A DNA stretch of 64,000 nt from JAGVSR01 sp963750715 (GTDB lineage: Bacteria; Pseudomonadota; Alphaproteobacteria; Rhizobiales; Hyphomicrobiaceae), in the NCBI GenBank assembly GCA_963750715.1, contig CAVVRP010000009.1:1-64000 (forward strand), written 5' to 3'. The notes under the pieces were generated by a model. That model was not told the origin of the DNA. It saw only the letters and a list, made by a program, of their open reading frames with translations, and searched no databases. A program made the translations under genes and the position numbers. Each line of letters begins with the position of its first letter. Position 1 is the stretch's first letter. Of this stretch, positions 36,389 through 45,412 are shown in pieces.

Positions 36389-37489
36389 TCAGCCGCACTG
36401 GCCGCGATGGCGCAGGAAATGATCGGCGAGCACGCAGGCCATCATCGCTTCGCCCACCGGAACGGCGCGGATTCCAACGCAAGGATCATGGCGGCCCTTC
36501 GTGGCGATGTCGGTCGCTTCTCCCGCCACCGTTACGGTGCGGCGCGGCGTTAGGATTGACGATGTCGGCTTCACCGCGAAGCGGCATATGATCGGCTGAC
36601 CGCTTGAAATTCCGCCGAGTATGCCGCCGGCGTTGTTCGACATGAACCCCGGGCCGTGATGGCGGCCATGCGGTACCGCGTTTGGCCGCATCTCGTCGGC
36701 GTTCTCCTCGCCGGTCAGTTCAGCGGCAGCCATTCCGGCGCCTATTTCCACGCCCTTGACAGCGTTGATCGACATCATCGCGGAGGCGAGATCCTGATCG
36801 AGCTTGCCATACAGCGGCGCGCCCCATCCGGCTGGCACACCCTCGGCGACGACTTCGATGACAGCGCCGATCGAAGAGCCAGCCTTACGGATGCCATCGA
36901 GATAGCCTTCCCATTCCTTCGCCGTTACCGGATCGGGGGCAAAGAACGGATTGTTGTCGACCTCGTCCCAGCTCCAGCGGCTGCGGTCGACCTTATGCGG
37001 CCCCATCTGCACGAGCGCGCCACGAATGGTGACGCCCGCGAGGACCTTGCGGGCAATTGCGCCGGCCGCGACGCGCGTCGCCGTTTCGCGCGCGGAAGAA
37101 CGGCCACCGCCCCGGTAGTCTCGAATGCCGTACTTTGCCTGGTAGGTGTAGTCGGCGTGTCCTGGCCGATATTTCTCGGCGAGATCGCCGTAGTCCTTCG
37201 AGCGCTGATCGACGTTGCGGATCAGTAGCGAGATGGGCGCTCCGGTCGTTACTTGACGGCCTTCGGCGTCGTTGAACACGCCGGACAGGATCTCGACGGT
37301 GTCGGGTTCGCGGCGCTGGGTGGTGAAGCGCGATTGCCCGGGCCGGCGTTTATCGAGAAATACCTGGATGTCTTCCGGTGTGATCGGGAGACCGGGCGGA
37401 CATCCGTCCACGACGCAACCAATGGCGGGCCCGTGGCTTTCGCCCCAGGTCGTCACGCGAAACATATGTCCGAAGGTGTTGTGTGACAT
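36389..37489 (-). CDS. aroC: chorismate synthase
   Basis: Last step of the shikimate pathway: converts EPSP to chorismate with reduced FMN. From ATG 37489 it has 366 residues. Signatures: GESHGPAIGCVVDGCPPGLP, YGIRDYRGGGRSSARETATR, MSNNAGGILGGISSGQPI and the C-terminal RHDPCVGIRAVPVGEAMM. The open frame extends 14 residues further up, but family members begin with the segment after HNTFG. The length is normal. The gap to the PQQ gene is 54 bases. Confidence 0.93.
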   Translation of the reverse strand: MSHNTFGHMFRVTTWGESHGPAIGCVVDGCPPGLPITPEDIQVFLDKRRPGQSRFTTQRREPDTVEILSGVFNDAEGRQVTTGAPISLLIRNVDQRSKDYGDLAEKYRPGHADYTYQAKYGIRDYRGGGRSSARETATRVAAGAIARKVLAGVTIRGALVQMGPHKVDRSRWSWDEVDNNPFFAPDPVTAKEWEGYLDGIRKAGSSIGAVIEVVAEGVPAGWGAPLYGKLDQDLASAMMSINAVKGVEIGAGMAAAELTGEENADEMRPNAVPHGRHHGPGFMSNNAGGILGGISSGQPIICRFAVKPTSSILTPRRTVTVAGEATDIATKGRHDPCVGIRAVPVGEAMMACVLADHFLRHRGQCG

Positions 37490-37723
37490 GAAAAGCGCGC
37501 TGGTCCCCGCGTGGAAAAGGTCTATGCGCAATCAACGAAGTAGCACGTGCAACACCGGTGCTGCGTCGGGTCGTCGGCAGTCTTAGGCGCGTGCAGGGGG
37601 AACGGCAAGACGCGTCGTGAGCGGCAATTCGGATGACAGGTCGGCGCGACGCAGATAGACGAGATAGGAGTGCCGCGTGTCGTCGTTCCTCGCGAATGGA
37701 GGCAGACATGAGTGGCGGCGACT

Positions 37724-37748
37724 GTGCCGGGTAGCGAGATCCCGGCAC
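37724..37748. repeat. hairpin, 8-bp perfect arms
   Basis: GTGCCGGG at 37724-37731 pairs with CCCGGCAC at 37741-37748 around a nine-base loop. It lies about 100 bases upstream of the terminator and could be part of the same RNA. Confidence 0.5.
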
Positions 37749-37846
37749 GTGGTTGCGTGAGTTCTCAATGCAAGTTCAAGCGTTTCAGCCCGCACCTCCT
37801 CATGGCCTTGAGCAGCCGTTGTCGAGCCGTGGGCCAATGCACGTGA

Positions 37847-37884
37847 AGAGCCGGAGCTGCCGCTGCTCCGGCTCTTTATTTTTG
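37847..37884 (+). terminator. rho-independent terminator
   Basis: AGAGCCGGAGC (37847-37857) pairs perfectly with GCTCCGGCTCT (37865-37875) around a seven-base loop, followed directly by TTATTTTTG. This is the best terminator in the window. It points in the + direction, yet aroC upstream lies on the minus strand, so the transcript it ends is not a known gene. Confidence 0.8.
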
Positions 37885-37900
37885 CCTCACGTGCCGCAGC

Positions 37901-38326
37901 GTGTACCATCCTCATGGTCAAGGCGGATCCGTGAACCGCAAGAGCGGCAGGTGCGCCTGCAATTCTGGCAATAGCGGTGGCTGCGGCCGCAGCGCCGCGT
38001 TCCTCACCAACACCGAGGGAGACGCGGTCTCGCAGGTTGCCCCGGCGGCCGCGAACGGCGCTCAGGCCGACGCCGAGCCACCCCGTGGCGGGATCGACAG
38101 GCCCTCCGACGTATCCGACTCCGTGGTGGTAGCGCCGATCAAGCGCGTGCGCCCCGTGACGCCACCATCGCAGGCCGACGAAATAGCCGGAAAGGACAAT
38201 GCAGCTGCCGAAGCCGGGCTCGGTGTCGAAAAAGTCGGATCAGGCCAACAACCAAGCGGCGTACGGACCAGAACTAAGGCCAGAACCAGGTGGCTCAGAC
38301 CCAACGCATTTCGTTCCGGCGGATGA
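37901..38326 (+). CDS. weak hypothetical frame
   Basis: A 141-residue frame with Gly/Ser/Cys-rich start (CACNSGNSGGCGRSAAF) and acidic Ala/Pro/Val-rich middle starts just after the terminator. It has no recognised family, starts at a GTG, and overlaps the end of the histidine phosphatase gene on the other strand. The composition is unlike its neighbours. It may be a chance frame. Confidence 0.2.
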   Translation: MYHPHGQGGSVNRKSGRCACNSGNSGGCGRSAAFLTNTEGDAVSQVAPAAANGAQADAEPPRGGIDRPSDVSDSVVVAPIKRVRPVTPPSQADEIAGKDNAAAEAGLGVEKVGSGQQPSGVRTRTKARTRWLRPNAFRSGG

Positions 38327-38882
38327 CCAGCACGCGGTCCTGCGGGCTTTCGAGTTCCGGGATCGTCTCCGGGTCGAGGCCCAGGAGATGAGCGCGCAGG
38401 CATCGGGAGACGCCGCCGTGCGAGGTCACCACCGTGTCGCGCTCGATCGTTTTGACCCAGGGTGCCACCCTGTCCAGAAGATCGGCGTAACTTTCCCCCC
38501 GTTCAGGTCGCCAGCTAAACGGATCGCGGTTTCGCGCCATCAATCCGGGCATGTCGATGGTCGGCAGGTCTGACTGCAATTGACCCTCCCACGTGCCGTA
38601 GGATAGTTCGAGGAGGCGCTCGTCGAGGCTGTAGGCGCCAGGCGGAAGTCCCAGTTCGTCGCGGACGATCTCCATTGTCTCGCGGGCGCGCGAGAGCGGG
38701 CTTGATACGAAGTCGAGGTCGTGAGGGTTTGCAAGCAGAGCGCGCAGCTCGATCCCGTTGCGGCGGGCTTGACTGCGGCCGGTGGCGTTCAATGGAATAT
38801 CGACGCGCCCCTGATAACGGCGTTCCGCGTTCCAGTCGGTCTCGCCGTGGCGAATGAAGAAAAGGGTCGTGCCAGGTCGCAT
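38295..38882 (-). CDS. histidine phosphatase (phosphoglycerate mutase) family protein
   Basis: The product is 195 residues. The phosphohistidine motif FFIRHGETDWNAERRYQG lies at residues 8-25, and the second conserved His in VVTSHGGVSRCLRAHLLG near 153, with the Arg of the segment SPLSRARETMEI. It is cytoplasmic, with a complete domain and normal length. The exact substrate is not predictable; relatives remove phosphate from phosphoglycerate, cobalamin intermediates or proteins. It is 46 bases downstream of fabI and probably in the same transcript. Confidence 0.88.
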   Translation of the reverse strand: MRPGTTLFFIRHGETDWNAERRYQGRVDIPLNATGRSQARRNGIELRALLANPHDLDFVSSPLSRARETMEIVRDELGLPPGAYSLDERLLELSYGTWEGQLQSDLPTIDMPGLMARNRDPFSWRPERGESYADLLDRVAPWVKTIERDTVVTSHGGVSRCLRAHLLGLDPETIPELESPQDRVLVIRRNEMRWV

Positions 38883-38928
38883 ACGTGTCGCGGCGCCTTC
38901 AAAAACAGGCCTGGTGCGAGGAACCGGT

Positions 38929-39777
38929 TCAGGTTTCGCTCTTCACTACCGAGATATCCGGCGCATCTTCGTTCTTCATGCCCTGGACATGATATCCGCT
39001 GTCGACGTGGTGGATTTCCCCAGTGACGCCACGGGAAAGATCCGACAGCAGATAGAGCCCCGCGCCGCCGACGTCCTCGATGGTGACCGTGCGGCGAAGC
39101 GGCGAATTATACTCGTTCCAGCGCAGGATGTAGCGGAAGTCGGAAATTCCCGCCGCAGCGAGCGTCTTGATCGGGCCGGCCGAAATGGCGTTGACGCGGA
39201 TGCCGGTCTTGCCGAGGTCGGCGGCGAGGTAGCGAACGCTGGCTTCCAGGGCGGCCTTGGCGACACCCATGACGTTGTAGTGGGGCATGACCTTCTCGGC
39301 GCCGTAGTAGGTCAGCGTGATGATCGAGCCGCCGTTCTTCATCAGGTTGTCGGCGCGCTGGGCCAGTGCCGTCAGCGAGTAGCACGATACCAGCATCGTC
39401 TGCGTGAAGTTCGCTTCACTGGTATCGACATAGCGGCCGTCGAGTTCGTTCTTGTCAGAAAACGCGATGGCGTGGACGAGGAAGTCGAGGCCGCCCCAAG
39501 TCCGTTCGAGTTCGGTGAACAAAGCGTCCATCGATGCCTTGTCGGAGACGTCGCAGGGCAAGACCACCTTGGAGCCGAGCTCCGCCGCCAGCGGCTCGAC
39601 GCGCTTCTTCAGTGCGTCGCCCTGATATGTGAGTGCAATCTCGGCCCCTTGCGCGGCAACGGCCTTGGCGATGCCCCAGGCAATCGAGCGGTTGTTGGCG
39701 ACCCCCATGATGAGGCCGCGCTTTCCCGCCATCAGGTTGCCTGCCGGCACGTTCGCGCCGGCTGCTGGATCCGCCAT
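38929..39777 (-). CDS. fabI: enoyl-ACP reductase, NADH-dependent
   Basis: Reduces enoyl-ACP in each cycle of fatty acid elongation; target of triclosan and isoniazid-type drugs in other species. It has 282 residues of short-chain dehydrogenase fold: GKRGLIMGVANNRSIAWGIA near 18 (nucleotide site), LVHAIAFSDKNELDGRYVDT and the catalytic Tyr-x6-Lys in TYYGAEKVMPHYNVMGVAKA. The C-terminal GEIHHVDSGYHVQGM is typical. The first 15 residues (MADPAAGANVPAGNL) extend beyond most members. An ATG at 39732 (MAGKRG) is an alternative start. Confidence 0.92.
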   Translation of the reverse strand: MADPAAGANVPAGNLMAGKRGLIMGVANNRSIAWGIAKAVAAQGAEIALTYQGDALKKRVEPLAAELGSKVVLPCDVSDKASMDALFTELERTWGGLDFLVHAIAFSDKNELDGRYVDTSEANFTQTMLVSCYSLTALAQRADNLMKNGGSIITLTYYGAEKVMPHYNVMGVAKAALEASVRYLAADLGKTGIRVNAISAGPIKTLAAAGISDFRYILRWNEYNSPLRRTVTIEDVGGAGLYLLSDLSRGVTGEIHHVDSGYHVQGMKNEDAPDISVVKSET

Positions 39778-40040
39778 GAGCCCTGGTTCCCTACTGGGTG
39801 TGAATTTGCGCGCATCCTACACAAAAGGCCTTGCCGGTCCAGAGACGCCGACAACAGATGTACTGAACGGCTGCAAGACGCGCAGTAGCCCCCGTTTCGG
39901 CAGAATACCAAACAAGGTCATAGCGTTACGCGTATGCCTCTGGGCCGGACAGACACTGAGGGACTAACTGGGGAAGCCGCCCGACTTGGGCCGTTCGCCG
40001 CACATCCCGTGTTTGATGGGCCGCAGCGCCGCGAATGACG

Positions 40041-40511
40041 TCAGCCTTCGAGGTTCCAGACGCCATTTTCGAGACGGCAGGCGATGCCCTCCGTCTTGCG
40101 TGTCCTATCGCCCGTGGTCAGCATGATGACAATGTGCCGGCACACCGCGCCGCTGTCGTTTCGGAATGTGGATGTCGGTTGCACCAGTCCGGACAGTCGG
40201 CCATTGCTGCGGTGCCAGACATAAGTCGACTGGTCCGCAACCAGAGAGAGGGCGTGCTGGACGCTGGACAAAGCGGCACGTTCGTCGCCGTCGTCCAATG
40301 TACGGCCATCGGACGGTGGCCTCAGTTTGGCGAACTTGGGGCGTTGCGAGCCGCCGCCTGAACCCGGGCAGGTGCATGAGGCGGAGCCGCCTTGGTCTGC
40401 CGCAGCACGATCCTGAGCGTTCGCCTCTGTATCGGCCAGAAATACTCCGGCAGCGAGTGCAAAGCCGGTAACCACGGTGGCGACCACCAGGAAGGCAAAA
40501 CATGAACGCAT
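40041..40511 (-). CDS. secreted surface-antigen-like protein
   Basis: The product is 156 residues with an N-terminal hydrophobic signal (MRSCFAFLVVATVVTGFALA). The exported domain ends in the conserved STYVWHRSNGRLSGLVQPTS, FRNDSGAVCRHIVIMLTTGD and IACRLENGVWNLEG, a family I know as a surface antigen type in alphaproteobacteria (RT0821/Lpp0805-like). Cysteines at CTCPG and VCRH, IACR may form disulfides. ATG 40511 was chosen for the signal sequence; the upstream open frame to 40667 reads through the pdxH promoter. It is divergent from pdxH. Confidence 0.7.
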   Translation of the reverse strand: MRSCFAFLVVATVVTGFALAAGVFLADTEANAQDRAAADQGGSASCTCPGSGGGSQRPKFAKLRPPSDGRTLDDGDERAALSSVQHALSLVADQSTYVWHRSNGRLSGLVQPTSTFRNDSGAVCRHIVIMLTTGDRTRKTEGIACRLENGVWNLEG

Positions 40512-40659
40512 GACGCTTACTCTCGACTGACCACTAAACAGATGCAGCAGCCTACTGGGGCTGAGCTGATCCACATCATGTGCCAACTCGGTTAAAAGGG
40601 TCTGAACTGTTGTCCCGGTTGCCCCGCGATCGCCCGGCCGATCATGAAAGGTCAAGATC

Positions 40660-41328
40660 TTGAGCAAGGATGTTCCCCTCGACCTGTCTCAGGCGTCTCC
40701 GCCGGTCCACCCTGCGGGAGACTTCGGAAATGCCGTCGAGCCGTACCTTCTCTTCGAGGGATGGTTTGCTGAGGCAACCCGGCACGAGATCAACGACCCC
40801 AACGCCATGGCGCTGGCGACGTCGGATACGGACGGCTTCCCCAACGTGCGCATGGTGCTGCTGAAAGGCGTCGATGGGCACGGCACCCCCAATCGAGGTT
40901 TCGTCTTCTATACGAACCTGGAGAGCGCCAAGGGTCGCGAACTCGCCGCCAATCCCAGGGCGGCGCTCGTCATGCACTGGAAAAGCCTTCACAGGCAGGT
41001 TCGCGTCCGGGGGACAGTGAATGCGGTCAGTGCTGACGAGGCAGACGCGTACTTTGCTTCACGCGCCCGCCAAAGCCGTATCGGGGCCTGGGCATCGGAG
41101 CAATCGCGTCCATTGGAAAGTCGCTTCGCTCTGGAAAAGGCGCTGGCGGTGACCACGGCCAAGTTTGGCATCAGCGAGATACCGCGCCCGGCGCACTGGT
41201 CGGGGTTCCGCATTACCCCGCTGGAGATGGAGTTCTGGCACGATCGGCCGTACCGTCTGCATGAGCGCATCGTGTTCCGGCGCCCGACGCCGGATGCCAG
41301 CTGGACCAAGACCCGGCTCTATCCTTGA
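40660..41328 (+). CDS. pdxH: pyridoxamine 5'-phosphate oxidase
   Basis: FMN enzyme that oxidises pyridoxamine- or pyridoxine-5'-phosphate to pyridoxal 5'-phosphate. It has 222 residues. FMN-binding RMVLLKGVDGHG near 64-75, FYTNLESAKGRELAANPRAA, MHWKSLHRQVRVRGTVN and the C-terminal FWHDRPYRLHERIVFRR and WTKTRLYP are the family hallmarks, ending in the usual RLxP. The start codon is TTG; no better ATG lies near. It is cytoplasmic. Confidence 0.92.
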   Translation: MSKDVPLDLSQASPPVHPAGDFGNAVEPYLLFEGWFAEATRHEINDPNAMALATSDTDGFPNVRMVLLKGVDGHGTPNRGFVFYTNLESAKGRELAANPRAALVMHWKSLHRQVRVRGTVNAVSADEADAYFASRARQSRIGAWASEQSRPLESRFALEKALAVTTAKFGISEIPRPAHWSGFRITPLEMEFWHDRPYRLHERIVFRRPTPDASWTKTRLYP

Positions 41329-41352
41329 TGGCCGAAATGTTCTTTGCCGGCG

Positions 41353-41679
41353 TCAGTTGTTGGATTGTGCCTGGCGCATGCGCGCCTTCTTCCGCCCGAC
41401 CTCGGCCGTCGAAACTTCTCCATCGGCGATCAAGGCGTTGACGCAGGTCTTCGACAGCTTGGGGCCGTTGGCCCGCATGCAGGCGCGCAGCTTGGTGCTG
41501 CCGACCGGGTGCATGCTGCAGTAGGCGAAGTAGTCGTTGGCGCAGGCGTTTTTCACGCGCTGGCTGACTGCGTGAGCGTCGGGCGACGACCAGCCGATGA
41601 CGAGGGCGGCCGCAACGAGTGCCAGGGCGGCGCGCGCCGTCGACCGCGAGAACGGGACGGTCTCAGAAAATGTGTTCAT
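41353..41679 (-). CDS. small secreted cysteine-rich protein
   Basis: The product is 108 residues. Signal peptide (STARAALALVAAALVIGWSS) then ACANDYFAYCSMHPVGSTKL, RACMRANGPKLSKTCVNALI and ADGEV. The four cysteines and the C-x7-C, C-x(n)-C spacing occur in a short family found widely in Hyphomicrobiales, and its function is unknown to me. ATG 41679 has GGAGAC at a good distance. It is convergent with pdxH, 24 bases from its stop. Confidence 0.7.
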   Translation of the reverse strand: MNTFSETVPFSRSTARAALALVAAALVIGWSSPDAHAVSQRVKNACANDYFAYCSMHPVGSTKLRACMRANGPKLSKTCVNALIADGEVSTAEVGRKKARMRQAQSNN

Positions 41680-41930
41680 GAAAGTCTCCAAGCATCGATC
41701 GCGATGTGCGCCACGGGGTCAGAATTGGTCGGCTTGAGCGACGTGCGGGCGCGGTGAGCAGCAACGACCGGTGCGCTTTCGAGTGTCGTCGATGAGATGC
41801 TGAAAGAAGGAAAACGATCATCGCGATCTCCGTAAATAGATCACGATTCACAGTATTTATCGAGTGGCAGAAGGGAGTCACATAGCCACTAGATTGCCGT
41901 CGCAGGATCGTCGGTTGCACGTCGGTGATG

Positions 41931-42554
41931 TCAGCCGAGATTTGTGCGGGCGCGTTCCACCGAGATCCGGATCAAGTCGGCTGTGCGCTCGACGCCGAGT
42001 TTTTCCTTGAGCCGCGTACACGTGTTGGCGACGGTCTTGTAGGCGATGCCGAAAGTGCTGGCGATGTCGGTGATGCTTTTGCCCTCTCCGAGCAACCTTA
42101 GAATTTCCGCCTCCCTGTTCGTCAGCGAGTCCAGCGGATCGGCTCCGGCCGGGCTCAGCGCCATCTGACTGGCCATCTGATGATCGACGTGGCGGCGGCC
42201 GCCGGCGGCTTTGCGCACCGCCTCGATCAGTTCCTCGGCGGGAGCGCTTTTCGAGATGTAGGCCAGAGCACCAGCGGCCAGCGCGCGGTGGGCGTAGGCC
42301 GGATCGGCGTGCATGCTGAACATGACGACGCGGGCGCCGCTGTCGGCCGAGCGCATGCGCCGCAGCACTTCCAGACCACTGCCGCCATCGAGATTGATGT
42401 CGAGAATGACGACATGCGGAGATTCTTGCGCAAACAGCTCGAGCGCGTGGGTCCCGTTCTCGGCCTCGCTTACTTTTGCCTCGGGCAGAAGCGACAGCAG
42501 CCGGCGGACGCCTTCACGGACGATGGCATGGTCATCGACAATCAGGATTTTCAT
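41931..42554 (-). CDS. NarL/LuxR-type response regulator
   Basis: The product is 207 residues. Receiver domain MKILIVDDHAIVREGVRRLL with the phosphoryl Asp in VVILDINLDGG (near 52) and Lys in YISKSAP (near 103). A LuxR helix-turn-helix follows (LTNREAEILRLLGEGKSITD, IASTFGIAYKTVANTCTRLK). The length is normal. Its start overlaps the stop of the upstream histidine kinase by four bases, so the two form an operon. It probably acts as a phosphorylation-controlled transcription factor with that kinase. Confidence 0.9.
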   Translation of the reverse strand: MKILIVDDHAIVREGVRRLLSLLPEAKVSEAENGTHALELFAQESPHVVILDINLDGGSGLEVLRRMRSADSGARVVMFSMHADPAYAHRALAAGALAYISKSAPAEELIEAVRKAAGGRRHVDHQMASQMALSPAGADPLDSLTNREAEILRLLGEGKSITDIASTFGIAYKTVANTCTRLKEKLGVERTADLIRISVERARTNLG

Positions 42555-43928
42555 GATGCAAGCTTTGCCGGAGGTTCTACTGTGATTGGTTGCGCGGTAG
42601 CGTGCGTTGATGCAGGCAAGATGGCGATGACCTCGACGCCCTTGCCGTCGTCGGTGTTAGCGATTTCCAACTGTCCGCCTGCAAGCTGTGCGCGTTCGCG
42701 CATGCTGACGATGCCGAAGCCGCCACCGGCCGCCGCGCGCAGGCCGCCACCGTCGTCGACGATACGCACCTCGACCTTGCCATCCGCATGCGGCCGCATG
42801 GTGATGCCGATGCGATTTGGCTTGCCGTGATGCAGTGCGTTCTTGAGGCTCTCGCGCACGATCGAATAGAGCGCCATGTCGGTTTGCGCGCCCCATGTCG
42901 TTTGGGGAACGTCCAAGGCAAACACGACATGGGGATGCCGGGCCGACCAGAAGGCGGCGAGGTTTTCAACCGCGTTGGCCAGACCGAGATCCAGAAGAAT
43001 GCTCGGCCGCAGCTGCCACAGGATGGCGCGCACCTGCTCCTTCACTTGTGCGACGGCGTTTTGAATGTCCCCGGCGCGCGCTGCTATGTCTTCCGCGCGG
43101 GCGCTGCCGGCAGTCTGTCGAATTGCGGTGGCATCGACGTCGACCGAGAAAAGGAGCGGGCCGACATCGTCGTGCAGATCACGGGCGAGCGCAGCGCGCT
43201 CCTCCTCCTGCATCTTGTCGAGCTGGCTGTGGAGCCGCTTGTTGCGGCCGTCCATTTCTGCCAGCAAAAGCGACATATCGTTGAACCCGCTCGAAAGCTT
43301 CGCAAACTCCGCCGGACCTTCTATCGGGATCTGTTCGCCAAGTCGCCCACCGCCGATGCGGCCGAACGCGTCGAGCAAGGTCGGGAGCTGGCGCATGGCC
43401 CGGTCGAGCATCACGTAGACCAGCCCGAGGACGAGCATCCAGAAGGTCGCAAGTGTGGAAAGGTGGAGTTTCGAATTCGGCCCAGACTTCATCGGCCTCG
43501 TTGCGCAAGTCGGTTGTTATGCGGATGCGCCCCTCCGAAGCCAGGGGGGGCGGCGGCTCTATGCTGCGGCCCGTTTCAATACCGGCAATTAGATGGAAGA
43601 ACCAGTCGGGGACTTCGTTCGCGGTTGGCTCGGGCCGGGATGCCGAGGTGACGTGCCCCGACTGATCGACGAGTTCGACGCGCAGATGACGATTGTTGTC
43701 GAACGTGCGCACGAGCAGTTCGAGTAGTCGGCGCGGTTCGCTCGACGTCGTGATTTCGCGCAGGGCGAGAGCCACCGTCTGCTCGCCCGCGGCGAGAGAG
43801 CTGTTCATCTCAATGCCGACCTTTCGCACCGCATGCGAATAGGTAAGCGCCGCACTCAAAGCGAGAGTACCCGCCAGTATCAGCGCGATCGTTCCGACGA
43901 AGTATGAGCGCAGCGACACTCGGGTCAT
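42551..43928 (-). pseudogene. histidine kinase (HisKA_3 type), frameshifted
   Basis: From ATG 43928 the first frame gives a membrane helix (LRSYFVGTIALILAGTLALS), a periplasmic domain resembling the LapD/MoxY sensor (SSLAAGEQTVALALREITTS to RVELVDQSGHVTSASRPEPT) and runs to about DEVWAEF. There the frame must change, near 43455-43475. The second frame resumes with KLHLSTLATFWMLVLGLVYV, a HAMP-like segment (LGEQIPIEGPAEFAKLSSGF), the phosphoacceptor RDLHDDVGPLLFSV and the ATPase domain (MALYSIVRESLKNALHHGKP, VDDGGGLRAAAGGGFGIVSM). One base corrects it. The operon is kinase then regulator. Confidence 0.75.
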
Positions 43929-43944
43929 GTCCGGGAGATGCAAT

Positions 43945-43961
43945 GTGTAATACTATTACAC
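43945..43961. promoter_or_regulatory. perfect 17-bp palindrome upstream of the kinase
   Basis: GTGTAAT (43945-43951) and ATTACAC (43955-43961) form a perfect inverted repeat with a three-base centre (ACT). It lies 17 bases upstream of the kinase ATG at 43928, on the promoter side. Its length and symmetry suit a dimeric transcription factor; the LuxR-type regulator of the same operon is the first candidate (inference). Confidence 0.5.
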
Positions 43962-44019
43962 TTATACTTCGTGACAAGCAGCACCTGCCAAAAGTTTTCG
44001 TGAGCGTTAAGGGTTTCGC

Positions 44020-45162
44020 CTATTCCGCCGGCACGACGATCGGGTTTCCGGCTCTGGATGTGACGAGACCTAGCTGAACCTTGGCTTTTTCGCGCAGGAC
44101 ATCGATCGGCCGGAGCCGGCCTTCGGTTTCGAAGTGCCAGAACGTCCAGCCGTTGCAGGCGGTCTTGCCTTGAACTTCCGCACCGACGCGGTGGATCGAG
44201 CCCTGAATGCCCGGCACCGCGAGCGAGCCGTCAGCCTTGACTTCGGCTCGCACGCGGCGCCGTTCGTCGAACAGGGGGCTGCCCGCCGCAACCATGCCGA
44301 GTTCGATCAGCGTTCCGAACGGAACGCGTGGCTCGGTGCGCTTCGATCGGACCGTATCGAGCCCGCTCGAAGAAATCGGTTCGATGCCGGCAATACGTTC
44401 CTCGGCGGCTTTCGCGTAGTCGGGATCGCGTTCGATGCCGATGAAGCGGCGGCCGAGGCGCTTGGCGATCGCGCCCGTCGTGCCGGTACCGAAGAATGGG
44501 TCGAGTACGACGTTGCCCGCATTCGTCGATGCCAGAAGAACGCGATGCAACAGAGCTTCCGGCTTCTGTGTCGGATGGGCCTTGCGACCGCCGTCGTCCT
44601 TCAGCCGCTCTGGTCCCGAGCAGATTGGAAACAGCCAGTCGGATCGCATCTGCAGGTCGTCGTTCAGTGCTTTCAGGCTCTCGTAGTTAAAGGTGGGGCG
44701 AGATTTCTGATCGCGCGAAGCCCAGATCAGCGTCTCGTGCGCGTTAGTGAAGCGCTTGCCGCGAAAGTTCGGCATCGGATTGACCTTGCGCCACACGATG
44801 TCGTTCAGGATCCAGAAGCCGAGGTCCTGAAGGATCGTGCCGAGCCGGAAGATGTTGTGATACGAGCCGATGACCCATATGGCGCCATCGGGTTTCAACA
44901 CGCGCCGGCACTCGCTGAGCCAGGCACGGCAGAACACGTCGTAATCCGAAAAGGATGAGAACTTGTCCCACTCGTCGTCGACGCCGTCGACGCGGGTGTT
45001 ATTGGGTCGCATCAGCTCGGTCGAGAGCTGGAGGTTGTAGGGCGGGTCGGCGAACACGAGATCGACGCTGCAGGCTGGCAGACGGCGAAGTTCTTCCAGG
45101 CAATCGCCGAGAACAATACGGCTTGCGGAAACGCTGGACGCCGGATGATGACGCAACACCAT
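44020..45162 (-). CDS. ccrM: CcrM-type DNA adenine methyltransferase (GANTC)
   Basis: Cell-cycle-regulated N6-adenine methyltransferase, 380 residues. Catalytic motif DPPYNLQLSTELMRPNN near 38-54, and SAM-binding VLDPFFGTGTTGAIAKRLGR near 231. The C-terminal part (PFGTLIELGMVAAGSPLFDE to TACNGWTFWHFETEGRLRPI) is the extra domain found in CcrM but not in Dam. In Caulobacter and Rhizobiales the enzyme fully methylates GANTC late in replication and sets gene expression. The length and order match. ATG 45162 has a GANTC site eight bases upstream. Confidence 0.93.
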   Translation of the reverse strand: MVLRHHPASSVSASRIVLGDCLEELRRLPACSVDLVFADPPYNLQLSTELMRPNNTRVDGVDDEWDKFSSFSDYDVFCRAWLSECRRVLKPDGAIWVIGSYHNIFRLGTILQDLGFWILNDIVWRKVNPMPNFRGKRFTNAHETLIWASRDQKSRPTFNYESLKALNDDLQMRSDWLFPICSGPERLKDDGGRKAHPTQKPEALLHRVLLASTNAGNVVLDPFFGTGTTGAIAKRLGRRFIGIERDPDYAKAAEERIAGIEPISSSGLDTVRSKRTEPRVPFGTLIELGMVAAGSPLFDERRRVRAEVKADGSLAVPGIQGSIHRVGAEVQGKTACNGWTFWHFETEGRLRPIDVLREKAKVQLGLVTSRAGNPIVVPAE

Positions 45163-45169
45163 AGACTGG

Positions 45170-45174
45170 GACTC
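45170..45174. promoter_or_regulatory. GANTC site at the ccrM start
   Basis: GACTC lies eight bases before the ccrM start codon. GANTC is the target of CcrM itself, and GANTC motifs in the ccrM promoter region serve autoregulation in Caulobacter. One site can occur by chance, so this is suggestive only. Confidence 0.35.
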
Positions 45175-45412
45175 TCAAACGCGAACAACTGACTGATACA
45201 ATAGCGACAGATCGATCCGGGCAATGCCCCGTCATCGGCACCGTCTCACTGGCGTAGTTAATAGAATGTAAACTGGCCCGGCGTGAGACATGTTAGAGGA
45301 ACGGTCTTTGAGGCTGCTCCGTTGTCGGAAGTTTGTCAGCTGTTTGCGGCGAACGAACGGCGAACTCAGTTGGCGCGGCAAGGCGTGTTACGACGGCCGT
45401 CAGCAGATTGTC

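Larger units (their letters stand above)
37490..38294. other. gap of about 800 bases with hairpins and a terminator
   Basis: No gene with a recognised family. Two structures are clear: a hairpin at 37724-37748 and a strong + strand terminator at 37847-37884, with no coding gene in front of it. Together they suggest a small RNA transcribed from the + strand between about 37590 and 37884. A weak open frame on the + strand lies downstream of the terminator. Confidence 0.5.
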
